NCBI GenBank assembly: GCA_963833195.1
Contig: CAWHXF010000027.1
Location: forward strand, 310,001 to 374,000
Source: Granulosicoccus sp963833195
GTDB taxonomy: Bacteria > Pseudomonadota > Gammaproteobacteria > Granulosicoccales > Granulosicoccaceae
Direction: 5' to 3'
DNA length: 64,000 nt
Position 1 is the first letter of the stretch. The number at the start of each line of letters is the position of its first letter. Under the pieces are notes generated by a model that did no database searches, was not told the DNA's origin, and saw only the letters and a list, made by a program, of their open reading frames with translations. Made by a program: the position numbers and the translations under genes. This document shows, in pieces, positions 43,569-51,686 of the stretch.

Positions 43569-43836
43569 TACATTTCGATACAAACGGCGACACGACCGTG
43601 ATGGGCGTGCGACACGCCGCGCGCCCAATGGATCCCGACGCCGAAGCCTCGGCACCGACCTGGAGATCCGCCGCCGATGTACCCGAGCCCTCGCCCACTC
43701 TCCGACACCGTTCGACCCCAAACCGCCCGACCCGGCATCGCCGCGTGGTTCGACGCCTCCGGCGAGTCCGGGGAGGGTCAGTCGCGTTCGCGCCTGCACG
43801 GCTGCACCAGCGAGCGCCGCCTCGACGCGCACGAGC
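43569..43836 (+). repeat. Segmental duplication, copy A (promoter and 5' end of the regulator gene)
   Basis: This stretch matches 44747-45012 over its whole length. The upstream part (43569-43676) differs at about six positions only and begins with a direct repeat TACATTTCGATACA, in which TACA recurs after ten bases. The coding part (from 43677) is intact here and disrupted in copy B. Confidence 0.85.
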
Positions 43837-44423
43837 ACCTGTTCTTCGAGGGCGATCGCCAGGCCCACGTGCACGTGGTGCTCTCCGGCGTCATCGCGCT
43901 GTACAAGCTGCTGGCCGACGGGCGGCGCCAGATCGTGAGCTTCGCCTATCCCGGGGACGTGATCGGTCTGGACTGCGCGGGCGTGCAGGTGGAGACGGCC
44001 GAGGCGCTCGGGCCGGCGCGGGTGCGCTGCATCCCGGCCGATGCCATCGATCGGCTCATGCGTGACGAGCCGGGCTTCGGCCGCCAGCTGCTGCAGGTGG
44101 CGGCGAGCGAGCTGGCCGAGACGCGCGAGCGCATGCTCTGCCTCGGTCGGCAGTCGGCTTGCGAGCGCTTGGCGAGCTTTCTGCTGCGCATCGCGCGCCG
44201 CAGCGAAGCCGCCGGCGGCGACGGCACGAACGTGCACGTGCCGATGAAGCGCGGCGAGATCGCCGACTTCCTCGGTCTCACCATCGAGACCGTGAGCCGC
44301 AACTTCACGCGGCTGCGAGTGGCGCGCGTCATTCGCCTGTCGGCCGGAACCGAGGTCGAGATCATCGACCGCGCGCGGCTCGAATCGATCGCTGCCGGCG
44401 ACGACGGCAAGCGTTTGCATTGA
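43677..44423 (+). CDS. Crp/Fnr-family transcriptional regulator (FixK/FNR-like)
   Basis: A 248-residue protein: N-terminal extension 1-45, cyclic-nucleotide-type sensor roll about 46-125 (DAHEHLFFEGDRQAHVHVVL, GRRQIVSFAYPGDVIGLD), dimer helix, then a winged helix with recognition helix LTIETVSRNFTRLR (E204, S207, R208). In FNR the corresponding Glu, Ser and Arg contact TTGA half-sites, exactly the half-site repeated in this window. The cysteines are C43, C100, C118, C155 and C162; the N-terminal Cys cluster of oxygen-sensing FNR is absent, so an oxygen-labile [4Fe-4S] cluster of the E. coli type is unlikely. It is the best local candidate to bind the boxes described here. Confidence 0.88.
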   Translation: MYPSPRPLSDTVRPQTARPGIAAWFDASGESGEGQSRSRLHGCTSERRLDAHEHLFFEGDRQAHVHVVLSGVIALYKLLADGRRQIVSFAYPGDVIGLDCAGVQVETAEALGPARVRCIPADAIDRLMRDEPGFGRQLLQVAASELAETRERMLCLGRQSACERLASFLLRIARRSEAAGGDGTNVHVPMKRGEIADFLGLTIETVSRNFTRLRVARVIRLSAGTEVEIIDRARLESIAAGDDGKRLH

Positions 44424-44746
44424 GCCGACGCGGGCGCGCGCGGTGCTCGTGCGAGCGGCCAGGCACGCGACGCGGCGCTCGGCGCCGATCGTGTCTCGCC
44501 GTGCCGAACCCGGTGATCCCGGTACCGCGCCCCGGGTCCTTGAGCCCCGGCTCCAGCCAGTGGACGGAGCTTTTGTTTCGCGATGCCGACGCCCGATGGC
44601 GAATGGGGGCGAGTGTGTCCGGCCGCTGGAGCGCCTGATCGATCGCGTGGTAACCCCCTTCGCCGCGGGGCCGGGGCGGCGGCGAGGCGGGCTATGTAGG
44701 CCAGCGGCTCGAACACCGGGTGGGTGTCGAGCCGGCCGCGGGGGAA
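44424..44746. other. Intergenic stretch between the regulator gene and duplication copy B
   Basis: About 320 bases with no credible gene. It contains GC-rich palindromic words (for example around 44519-44545, CCCGGTACCGCG and CCCCGG) that could fold after the regulator stop, but no clear U-tract terminator is visible. Confidence 0.4.
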
Positions 44747-45012
44747 TACATTTCGTTACACACGGCGACACGAGCGTGATGGGCGTGCGACACGCGGCGC
44801 GCCCAATGGATCCCGACGCCGAAGCCTCGGCACCGATCAGGAGATCCGCCGCCGATGTTTCCGCGCCTGCGCCCGATCTCCCACCGCTCGACCCGAAACC
44901 GCCCGACCCGGCATCGCCGCGTGTTTCGACGGCTCGGGCGAGTCCGGGTAGGGGTCGTCGCGTTCGCGGCAGCTCGGCTGCACCGGCGAGCGTCGCCTCG
45001 ACGCGCACGAGC
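44747..45012 (+). repeat. Segmental duplication, copy B (upstream of the ATPase operon)
   Basis: Second copy of 43569-43836, offset 1178 bases. The TACA direct repeat (TACATTTCGTTACA, 44747-44760) and the following ~95 bases are nearly identical to copy A. Beyond the ATG at 44855 mismatches and small indels accumulate. Confidence 0.85.
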
Positions 45013-45030
45013 GACTGTGCTTCCGTACGC
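44855..45030 (+). pseudogene. 5' fragment of a duplicated Crp/Fnr regulator gene
   Basis: It begins with the ATG that matches the regulator start in copy A. A two-base deletion around codon 10 shifts the frame, and further indels follow. Similarity ends near GCGCACGAG (45012), about 50 codons in. No sensor or DNA-binding domain remains, so the fragment cannot encode a regulator. Its retained upstream region is the likely promoter of the ATPase operon starting at 45050. Confidence 0.7.
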
Positions 45031-45049
45031 CGGCGGCGCAAATGCCTCA

Positions 45050-45813
45050 TGAACATCGATCCGTGGACGCTCGCGCTGCAGGCGCTGAACGCCCTGATCC
45101 TGGTGTGGCTGCTCGGCCGCTTCCTGTTCCGCCCGGTGGTCGCCGCGATTTCGGCACGCGGGGCGTCGATCGAGGCCTCGTTCGCCGAGGTCGAGGCGGC
45201 GCGTGCGGCCGTGCGCAGCGACGAGGACGCGGCGCGCGCGGCGCTCGCGCAGGCTGCCAGGAGTCGCGACGCGGCACTCGGCGACGTTGCCCTCGAGGTG
45301 GAGGCGTCGCGTCGCGATGCGGCCGAGGCCGCTCGTACCGAGCGGGACGCGCTGCTGGCCGAGGCGCGCGAGGAGGCGAGACGGCTGCAAGAGCGCGCCG
45401 TGAGTGACGCCGAGCACGACGCCCGGTTGCTCGCGCTCGATCTCGCGCGGCGGCTCGTCGCACGCCTGCCCGCCGACGCGAGGATCGCCGGCTACCCCGA
45501 GCGACTCGGTCAGGCCCTCGCGGCCGTGCCGGCCACGGTGCGCGAGCGGCTGGGCGTTGACGGCCATGCCCTGCGCGTGTGCGTGCCGCGAGCGCTCGAC
45601 TCGGGCGAGCGCGAGGCGATCGAAGGCGCGTTGCGCGCAGCACTGGGGCGCGAGCCGCGCTTCGAGCTCGAGATCGAGCCCGAGCTCGTCGCGGGGCTGG
45701 AGCTGCGCGCGCCGCACCTGACGGTCGGCGACAACCTGCGCGCGGATCTCGCGACGCTGGACCAAGCCCTGCACGCCGAGCCAGACGGATACCGTGACGA
45801 ACGAGCCGGCTGA
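45050..45813 (+). CDS. atpF: N-type ATPase F0 subunit b with delta-like C-terminal region
   Basis: A 254-residue peripheral-stalk protein: one N-terminal membrane helix (LALQALNALILVWLLGRFLF), then a long Ala/Glu/Arg helix (RDALLAEAREEARRLQERAV) and a C-terminal globular part (about 150-250) that stands in for the missing delta subunit (VCVPRALDSGEREAIEGALR, PELVAGLELRAPHLTVGDNL). This long AtpF without a separate delta gene is typical of N-ATPases. It is the first gene of the operon here. The ATG at 45050 is chosen because the membrane helix starts there; a longer in-frame extension into copy B exists but looks non-coding. Confidence 0.85.
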
Positions 45814-47329
45814 CGAAGGGAACGGCTGGAGCGCCGGCTGGCTGGAGCGCTCGCGCCGCCGCGTCGCCGGCGCAGCGCTCGGCACGCGCGTCGAGAGCCT
45901 GGGCCGCGTGACGAGCGTCGCCGACGGCGTCGCACGCATCGACGGATTGCCCGACGCCCTGCTCGACGAGCTGCTCACCTTCGAGGGCGGGCAGCGCGCG
46001 TTCGTGCGCGCGCTGGACGAGGACGGCCTCGCCGCGGTGCTGCTGGACCCGCCCGAGGGCGTCGAGGCGGGCGCGACGGTGCGCGGCAGCGGGCGAGCGG
46101 TGCGGGTGCCCGTCGGCGACGCGTTGCTCGGGCGCACGGTCGACCCGCTCGGTCGACCGCTGGACGGGAAGGGTCCGGTGGGTAACACCATGACGATGCC
46201 CGCCGAGCGCCTGCCGCCCGGCATCATCGAGCGCGCGCCCGTCACGGAGCCCATCGTGACGGGTGCGCTCGTGGTGGACGCGCTGTTCGCGCTCGGACGC
46301 GGTCAGCGTGAGCTGCTCGTCGGGGACCGCGCGACGGGCAAGAGCTCGCTGGCGCTCGATGCGATCGTGGCGCAGCGCGACACCGACGTGCTCGCCGTGC
46401 TCGTCTGCATCGGTCAGCGCACCGGTGATGTCGAGCGCGCGCTCGCGACGATCCGCGCGGGCGGCGTGGTCGAGCGCTGCATCGTCGTGGTCGCGGGCCC
46501 GGCCGATCCTCCCGGACTGCAATGGCTGGCCCCCTTCGCCGCGACCACGATGGCCGAGCATTTCCGCGACGCGGGCCGGCACGTGCTGATCGTCCACGAC
46601 GACCTCACGCGGCACGCCGCCACGCACCGGGAGCTTGCGCTGCTCGCCGGCGAGGCGCCGGGGCGCGAGGCCTATCCGGGGGACATCTTCTACCTGCACG
46701 CCCGGCTGCTGGAGCGCGCCGCGAAGCTTTCGCCGGAGGCGGGCGGCGGCTCGCTGACCGCGCTGCCCATCGCCGAGACCGATGCCGGCAACCTCTCGGC
46801 GTACATCCCGACGAACCTCATCTCCATCACCGACGGCCAGCTCGTGTTCGACGCGCGATTGTTCGCCGCCGGGCATCGGCCGGCCATCGACGTCGGCACG
46901 AGCGTCAGCCGCATCGGCGGCAAGGCGCAGTCGCCCACCCTGAAACGGTTGTCGGGGCGGGTACGGCTCGACTACGCGCAGTTCCTGGAGCTCGAGGCGT
47001 TCACTCGCTTCGGCGCCCTCGTCGACGAGCGCGCGCGTGCGCGGGCCGCCCGCGGCGAGGCGATTCGGGCGCTGCTGGTGCAGCCGCGCTCGCGCCCCTT
47101 GCGCGCCGTGGACGAGATCGCGCTGCTCGCGGGCCTTGCCGACGGTGCGCTCGACGGGCTCGCCGCCGATGCGGTCGCGACTCTGCGCGAGCGCCTGCCC
47201 GCCGCGCTCGATCGCGACGCGCCGGAGGCCGTGCGCGCCGCGGGTGAGGGGGGGGCGCCGGCGCAGGAGGCGCTCGACGCCCTTGCGCACGCGGTGCGTG
47301 CGCTCGCCGACGGGCTGCGGACGCCGTGA
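45794..47329 (+). CDS. atpA: N-type ATPase F1 alpha subunit
   Basis: A 511-residue non-catalytic nucleotide-binding subunit. P-loop GDRATGKSS, VPVGDALLGRTVDPLGRPLD, the ASP-binding strand HVLIVHDDLTRHA, and the alpha-type ITDGQLVFDARLF and RPAIDVGTSVSRIGG are all present. The GTG start overlaps atpF by 20 bases. It forms the hexamer with AtpD. Confidence 0.9.
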   Translation: MTNEPADEGNGWSAGWLERSRRRVAGAALGTRVESLGRVTSVADGVARIDGLPDALLDELLTFEGGQRAFVRALDEDGLAAVLLDPPEGVEAGATVRGSGRAVRVPVGDALLGRTVDPLGRPLDGKGPVGNTMTMPAERLPPGIIERAPVTEPIVTGALVVDALFALGRGQRELLVGDRATGKSSLALDAIVAQRDTDVLAVLVCIGQRTGDVERALATIRAGGVVERCIVVVAGPADPPGLQWLAPFAATTMAEHFRDAGRHVLIVHDDLTRHAATHRELALLAGEAPGREAYPGDIFYLHARLLERAAKLSPEAGGGSLTALPIAETDAGNLSAYIPTNLISITDGQLVFDARLFAAGHRPAIDVGTSVSRIGGKAQSPTLKRLSGRVRLDYAQFLELEAFTRFGALVDERARARAARGEAIRALLVQPRSRPLRAVDEIALLAGLADGALDGLAADAVATLRERLPAALDRDAPEAVRAAGEGGAPAQEALDALAHAVRALADGLRTP

Positions 47330-48225
47330 GCGGCCGGCTCGAGGAGCTCGGCGCGCGGCTCGGCACGCTGCGCCAGCTCGAAGGCGTGATGGGCGCCATG
47401 CGCGGCATCGCCGCGACGCGAGCCGCGGACGCGCGCGTCCGGGTGGCGGGCATGGCGGGCTACACGGACACCGTCGTCGGCGCGCTCGGCGAGGTGTTGG
47501 CTCTGCTCCCCACGGGTGCCACCGATCGGCCCTTGGACGGGTCCGGGCCGACGATCGCGGCCGGCGGACGGGCCGAGGGTGCCGGACCGGGCGCGTTCGT
47601 CATCGCGGTCTGCGCGGAGCTCGGCCTCGTCGGCGGCTTCAACGAAGCCGTCGTCGAACGCGCGGCCGCCGAGCTGCAGCGGACGCCGCACGCACGCCTC
47701 GCGGTCGTCGGCCGGCGCGGTGCGGACGCCGCGCTCGTGCGCGGTCTGCGCGTCGACGACGCGCTGTCGATGGCGTCGCGAGCGGACGAGGTGCCGCGCG
47801 TCGCGCGGGACGTGCTGTCCTGCCTGAGCGACGCCGTCGCCGTCGAGGGGCGCGACTCCGCGATCCTGCTGCACCCGCGCGCCGACGACGCCGCGCACGT
47901 GACCATCGCGTGCCGCACCCTCGTGCCGTTCGATACCTCCGCCGTCGAACGGGCCGGCTCGGCGATGCCACCGCTCGTCACCGAACCGCCCGCGGAGCTG
48001 GTGACCAGGCTTGTCGACGAGTACCTCTACGCGGTGCTCTGCGACGCGCTGCTGCAATCCCACGCGGCGGAGAACGTCGCGCGCATGCAGTCGATGACGC
48101 GCGCGCACCACAACATCGAGAAGCAGCTCGAGCAAGGCGAGGCCGAGCAGCGTCGTCTGCGCCAGGAAGCGATCACGGCCGAGACGGCGGAGCTCGCCTC
48201 GGGCCGGCTGGCGCGTCGCCGGTGA
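47326..48225 (+). CDS. atpG: N-type ATPase F1 gamma subunit
   Basis: A 299-residue central-shaft subunit. The N-terminal coiled helix (LGTLRQLEGVMGAMRGIAAT) and the C-terminal helix (HAAENVARMQSMTRAHHNIE) are the conserved parts; the middle is divergent, as is usual for N-ATPases. GTG start, four-base overlap with atpA and with atpD. Confidence 0.85.
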   Translation: MSGRLEELGARLGTLRQLEGVMGAMRGIAATRAADARVRVAGMAGYTDTVVGALGEVLALLPTGATDRPLDGSGPTIAAGGRAEGAGPGAFVIAVCAELGLVGGFNEAVVERAAAELQRTPHARLAVVGRRGADAALVRGLRVDDALSMASRADEVPRVARDVLSCLSDAVAVEGRDSAILLHPRADDAAHVTIACRTLVPFDTSAVERAGSAMPPLVTEPPAELVTRLVDEYLYAVLCDALLQSHAAENVARMQSMTRAHHNIEKQLEQGEAEQRRLRQEAITAETAELASGRLARRR

Positions 48226-49634
48226 ACGCGGACGCGCAGCATGGGCCGGACACCCTCGGGACGGTCATCGCCGTGCGCGGGGGCGTCGTCGACGTGCGCT
48301 TTCCGGCGGGTGCGCTGCCCGCGACGGAGGAGGGCATCGTCATCGGCGAGGTGATCGCCGAGGTGCAGGCCCACGTCGCCGCCGATACGGTGCGCGCCAT
48401 CGCGCTCGGTTCGACCTCGGGGCTCGCGCGCGGTCGGGAGGCGCGGGCCACGGGCGCGCCCATCACGATGCCGGTGGGCGAGGCGGTGCTCGGGCGGCTG
48501 CTCGACGTGACCGGCCGCATCGGCGACGGCGGATCGCCGCTGCCCGACGACGTGCCGCGGCGGTCGATCCATCGCGCCGCACCGCCGCTGGCGGACGCGG
48601 GCGGCCCGACACGGCTGTTCGAGACCGGGATAAAGATCATCGACCTGCTGACGCCGCTGGCGCTCGGCGGCAAGACGGCCCTGTTCGGCGGCGCGGGCGT
48701 CGGCAAGACGGTGCTGGTGATGGAGCTCATCCACGCGATGGTCGCGGGCTACGAAGGCGTATCGGTGTTCGCGGGCGTCGGGGAGCGCTCGCGCGAAGGC
48801 CAGGAGATGCTCGCCGACATGACGGCCTCGGGCGTGCTCGGTTCGACCGTGCTCGTGTACGGCCCGATGGGCGAGCCGCCGGGGGCGCGCTGGCGCGCGC
48901 CGCACGCCGCGCTCGCCGTCGCCGAACACTTCCGCGACGAGGCCGGGCGCGACGTGCTGCTGCTGATGGACAACCTCTTCCGATTCGTGCAGGCGGGGGC
49001 CGAAGTCTCGAGCCAGCTCGGCCGCATGCCCTCTCGCGTCGGCTACCAACCCACGCTCGCGAGCGAGGTCGGCGCGCTGCAGGAGCGCATCGCGTCGCGC
49101 GGCGAGGCCGCCGTCACGGCGGTGGAGGCCGTGTACGTGCCGGCCGACGACTTCACCGACCCCGCCGTCACGACCATCGCGGGGCATGCCGACAGCCTGA
49201 TCGTGCTGTCGCGCGCGATGGCGGCCGAAGCGATGTATCCCGCCATCGATCCGCTGGCCTCGTCGTCGGTATTGCTCGACGCCGATACCGTCGGCGCGGA
49301 GCACGTGGCGGTCGCCGATCGCGTGCGCGCGACCCTCGAGGAGTACGCGAGCCTGCGCGACGTCATCGCGCTGCTCGGCGTCGAGGAGCTGGGCGCGGCG
49401 CAGCGTCGCACCGTGGGCCGCGCGCGCAGGCTCCAGCGCTTCCTGACGCAGCCGTTCTCCGTCACCGAGGCCTTCACCGGCGTGGCCGGGCGCTCGGTGT
49501 CGCTCGCCGACACGCTGGCCGGCTGTCGCGCCATCCTCGACGGCGAGTGCGACGCCTGGCAGGAGTCCTCGCTGTACCTCGTCGGGGACCTCGCCGAAGC
49601 CCGCGCGCGCGAGACGGCGGAGCCGTCCGCATGA
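48222..49634 (+). CDS. atpD: N-type ATPase F1 beta (catalytic) subunit
   Basis: A 470-residue catalytic subunit. P-loop FGGAGVGKTVLV, catalytic Glu in AGVGERSREG, Walker B strand DVLLLMDNLFRFVQAGAEVS, and the DELSEED-region counterpart near VIALLGVEELGAA. GYQPTLASEVGALQERI is also diagnostic. GTG start overlapping atpG. Normally atpD is the first gene in N-ATPase operons; here it is fourth. Confidence 0.92.
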   Translation: MNADAQHGPDTLGTVIAVRGGVVDVRFPAGALPATEEGIVIGEVIAEVQAHVAADTVRAIALGSTSGLARGREARATGAPITMPVGEAVLGRLLDVTGRIGDGGSPLPDDVPRRSIHRAAPPLADAGGPTRLFETGIKIIDLLTPLALGGKTALFGGAGVGKTVLVMELIHAMVAGYEGVSVFAGVGERSREGQEMLADMTASGVLGSTVLVYGPMGEPPGARWRAPHAALAVAEHFRDEAGRDVLLLMDNLFRFVQAGAEVSSQLGRMPSRVGYQPTLASEVGALQERIASRGEAAVTAVEAVYVPADDFTDPAVTTIAGHADSLIVLSRAMAAEAMYPAIDPLASSSVLLDADTVGAEHVAVADRVRATLEEYASLRDVIALLGVEELGAAQRRTVGRARRLQRFLTQPFSVTEAFTGVAGRSVSLADTLAGCRAILDGECDAWQESSLYLVGDLAEARARETAEPSA

Positions 49635-50059
49635 GTTCGCTGCACCTCGTGATCGCCACGCCGAACGGCGTGCTGGTCGACGCCACCGACGTCGCCTCGG
49701 TGCGCGTGCGCGACGCGAGCGGCAGCCTCGGCGTGCTGCCCGGACACGCGGACCTCGTCAGCGTGCTGCCGGCCTCGGTGGTGCACTGGAGCGTGATCGG
49801 CGCGCGCGACACGGTTCGCCACGCCGCGGCGATGGCGGGCGGCGTCGTGCGCGTCGCCGGCGGCACCGAGGTGCGCATCGCGTGCCGGGAGGGGCTCGTG
49901 GGCGATGGCGCGGAGGCGCTGGCCGAGGCGGTTCGAATCTGGCGGGACGCCGAGCGCGAGCTCGATCGTCAGGCGCGTGCCGAGGACACTCGCCTGCACG
50001 CGGCGGTGCTGCGCCACATCACCGGGGGCCGCCAGCGCGGGGGCTCGTCGTTGTCATGA
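49631..50059 (+). CDS. atpC: N-type ATPase F1 epsilon subunit
   Basis: A 142-residue protein with the beta-sandwich of epsilon (LHLVIATPNGVLVDATDVAS, GSLGVLPGHADLVSVLP) and a C-terminal helical part rich in Glu/Arg (AEAVRIWRDAERELDRQARA). It joins the gamma shaft to the c-ring. Overlaps both neighbours by four bases. Confidence 0.85.
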   Translation: MSSLHLVIATPNGVLVDATDVASVRVRDASGSLGVLPGHADLVSVLPASVVHWSVIGARDTVRHAAAMAGGVVRVAGGTEVRIACREGLVGDGAEALAEAVRIWRDAERELDRQARAEDTRLHAAVLRHITGGRQRGGSSLS

Positions 50060-50379
50060 GCGTACCGGAACACAACTCCGACCCCGAAGTCGCGCCCGAG
50101 GCACGCGACGCGCGCGACGACGAGCTCGCGCGCGCCGCGGACGAGGAGGCGGCGCGAGCGCGGCAACTTGGCAGCGACCCGGAACCCTCGCTCGGTGCGC
50201 GGCTGGCCCGCATCGGGATCCTCGGCTGGATGATCGTGGTGCCCATGCTCGGTGCGCTCTTCGCGGGCCGCTGGCTGGACGCGCGGCTCGGGACCGGCGT
50301 GCTGTTCGCCGCGGCAAGCATGATGCTCGGCGCGGCCTTCGGCCTGTGGCTCGCGTGGCGCTGGATGCACGAGCAATGA
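50056..50379 (+). CDS. atpQ: AtpQ/AtpI-type small membrane protein of the N-ATPase
   Basis: A 107-residue protein: acidic/Ala-rich N-terminal 45 residues, then two helices (IGILGWMIVVPMLGALFAGR and GVLFAAASMMLGAAFGLWLA). This is the AtpI-like fold called AtpQ in N-ATPase operons, thought to help in assembly of the c-ring or in cation handling. Position between atpC and atpR is as expected. Confidence 0.75.
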   Translation: MSVPEHNSDPEVAPEARDARDDELARAADEEAARARQLGSDPEPSLGARLARIGILGWMIVVPMLGALFAGRWLDARLGTGVLFAAASMMLGAAFGLWLAWRWMHEQ

Positions 50380-50675
50380 CCGCCCCCATCGAACTGGCAC
50401 ACGTGCTCTGGCCGCTCGCGGGCTTCGCCGTCGGGCTCGCCCTCGGCACGCTGCACTTTCTCTCGTTGCGCCGGGTCGCGCAGCGGGTCGTCGCCGGCGA
50501 GCTGCTGCGTCCGCTGCTGTGGCAGGCCGCGAGGATCGCTGCGCTGGCCGCCGTGCTGGCGGGCCTCGCGATCCTGGGCCTGGCACCTCTGCTCGCCGCG
50601 CTCGCGGGCCTGCACGTCGCGCGGCGCTCGGTGCTGCGGCAGGTCGACGGGCCAAGCGACAGGTCCGGCCCATGA
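50376..50675 (+). CDS. atpR: N-ATPase-specific membrane protein AtpR
   Basis: A 99-residue protein with three predicted helices (LWPLAGFAVGLALGTLHFLS, about 45-70, about 65-82). AtpR is found only in N-type ATPase operons and is the best marker that this is not the housekeeping F-ATPase. Known work proposes a role in assembly or ion delivery; the mechanism is not settled. Confidence 0.8.
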   Translation: MTAPIELAHVLWPLAGFAVGLALGTLHFLSLRRVAQRVVAGELLRPLLWQAARIAALAAVLAGLAILGLAPLLAALAGLHVARRSVLRQVDGPSDRSGP

Positions 50676-51388
50676 GATCGCCGTTCGAGCAGGACGTGCT
50701 CGTCACGCTCGGCCCGCTCGCGATCACGCCCACCATCGTGGTCACGTGGCTGATCGTGATCGCTCTGGCGGGCGGCAGCTGGCTCGCCACTCGGCACCTC
50801 GACTCGCGCCCGGGCCGCGTGCAGCTCGTGCTGGAGCTGATCGTCGAGGGGATCGACTCGCAGCTGCGCGCCACGCTCGGGACCGATCCCGCTCCCTATC
50901 GCACGCTCGTGGGCACCCTCTTCCTGTTCATCCTGGTCGCCAACACGATCTCGCTGCTGCCGGGCATCGAGCCGCCCACGGCGCGACTGGAGACCGACGC
51001 GGCGCTCGCGCTCATCGTGCTCGGCGCGACCCTCGTCTACGGCGTGCGCGCACAGGGCGTGGCGGGCTACCTGAAGAGCTTCGCGAGCCCGACCTGGGTC
51101 ATGATCCCGGTCAACGTGTTCGGACAGCTCACGCGTACCGTGTCGCTGACGGTGCGGCTGTTCGGCAACGTCATGAGCGGGGCGTTCCTGATCGCGGTCG
51201 TGCTGTCGCTGGCGGGGCTGCTGGTCCCGATTCCCCTGATGGCGCTCGACCTGCTGACGGGCGTCGTGCAGGCGTACATCTTCGCCGTGCTCGCGACCGT
51301 GTTCATCGGCGCGGCCATCGAGCGAGCCGAACCGAAGCCGGCCAGGCCGGCAAAGAGGAGACCCTGGTGGAAGCGCAGACCTGGATAG
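50672..51388 (+). CDS. atpB: N-type ATPase F0 subunit a
   Basis: A 238-residue membrane subunit with the essential Arg in the penultimate long helix (LTRTVSLTVRLFGNVMSGAF, Arg of VRLFGN), FLFILVANTISLLPGIEPPT, and the last helices VVQAYIFAVLATVFIGAAI. It provides the ion half-channels against the c-ring. Its end overlaps the atpE start by 22 bases. Confidence 0.9.
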   Translation: MRSPFEQDVLVTLGPLAITPTIVVTWLIVIALAGGSWLATRHLDSRPGRVQLVLELIVEGIDSQLRATLGTDPAPYRTLVGTLFLFILVANTISLLPGIEPPTARLETDAALALIVLGATLVYGVRAQGVAGYLKSFASPTWVMIPVNVFGQLTRTVSLTVRLFGNVMSGAFLIAVVLSLAGLLVPIPLMALDLLTGVVQAYIFAVLATVFIGAAIERAEPKPARPAKRRPWWKRRPG

Positions 51389-51624
51389 AGCTCGTGAGCC
51401 TCGTGTGCGCCGCGTTCGCGGTGAGCTTCGGGGCGTTGGGTCCCGCGCTTGCCGAGGGGCGGGCCGTGGCCTCGGCGATGGAGGCGCTGGCGCGCCAGCC
51501 CGAGGCCGCGGGCACGATCTCGCGGACCCTGTTCGTGGGCCTCGCGATGATCGAGACGACGGCGATCTACTGCCTCGTCATCGCGCTGGTGGTGCTGTTC
51601 GCGAATCCGTTCGTGACGGGGTAG
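51367..51624 (+). CDS. atpE: N-type ATPase F0 subunit c
   Basis: An 85-residue hairpin. Helix 1 has A-L-A-E30-G-R, helix 2 has the ion-binding E63-T64-T65-x-x-Y68 (LAMIETTAIYCLVIALVV), and the loop is ARQPEAAG. E63, T64, T65 and Y68 align with the sodium ligands E65, S66, T67 and Y70 of Ilyobacter c; E30 takes the place of Q32. This is the N-type pattern, with a second carboxylate in helix 1. Whether Na+ or H+ is used cannot be told from sequence. The GTG start has AGAGGAGA upstream. Confidence 0.88.
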   Translation: MEAQTWIELVSLVCAAFAVSFGALGPALAEGRAVASAMEALARQPEAAGTISRTLFVGLAMIETTAIYCLVIALVVLFANPFVTG

Positions 51625-51686
51625 GGCGGTCTCGCGGACGGCGCGGGCGCTTCCGACCCGATGTCGCGGGACGGCCGCCTGGGACC

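Noticed and set aside
43601..43676. Small frame starting MGVRHAARPMDPDAEASAP, identical in protein sequence in both duplicated copies, as a leader peptide
   Set aside because: The identity follows from the near-identical DNA; there is no ribosome site and the frame runs on into noise in copy A.
44443..45049. Continuous frame through duplication copy B into atpF, suggesting a long N-terminal extension of AtpF
   Set aside because: The extension is Arg/Pro/Ser-rich and derives from a frameshifted copy of another gene; the normal AtpF N-terminus begins at 45050.
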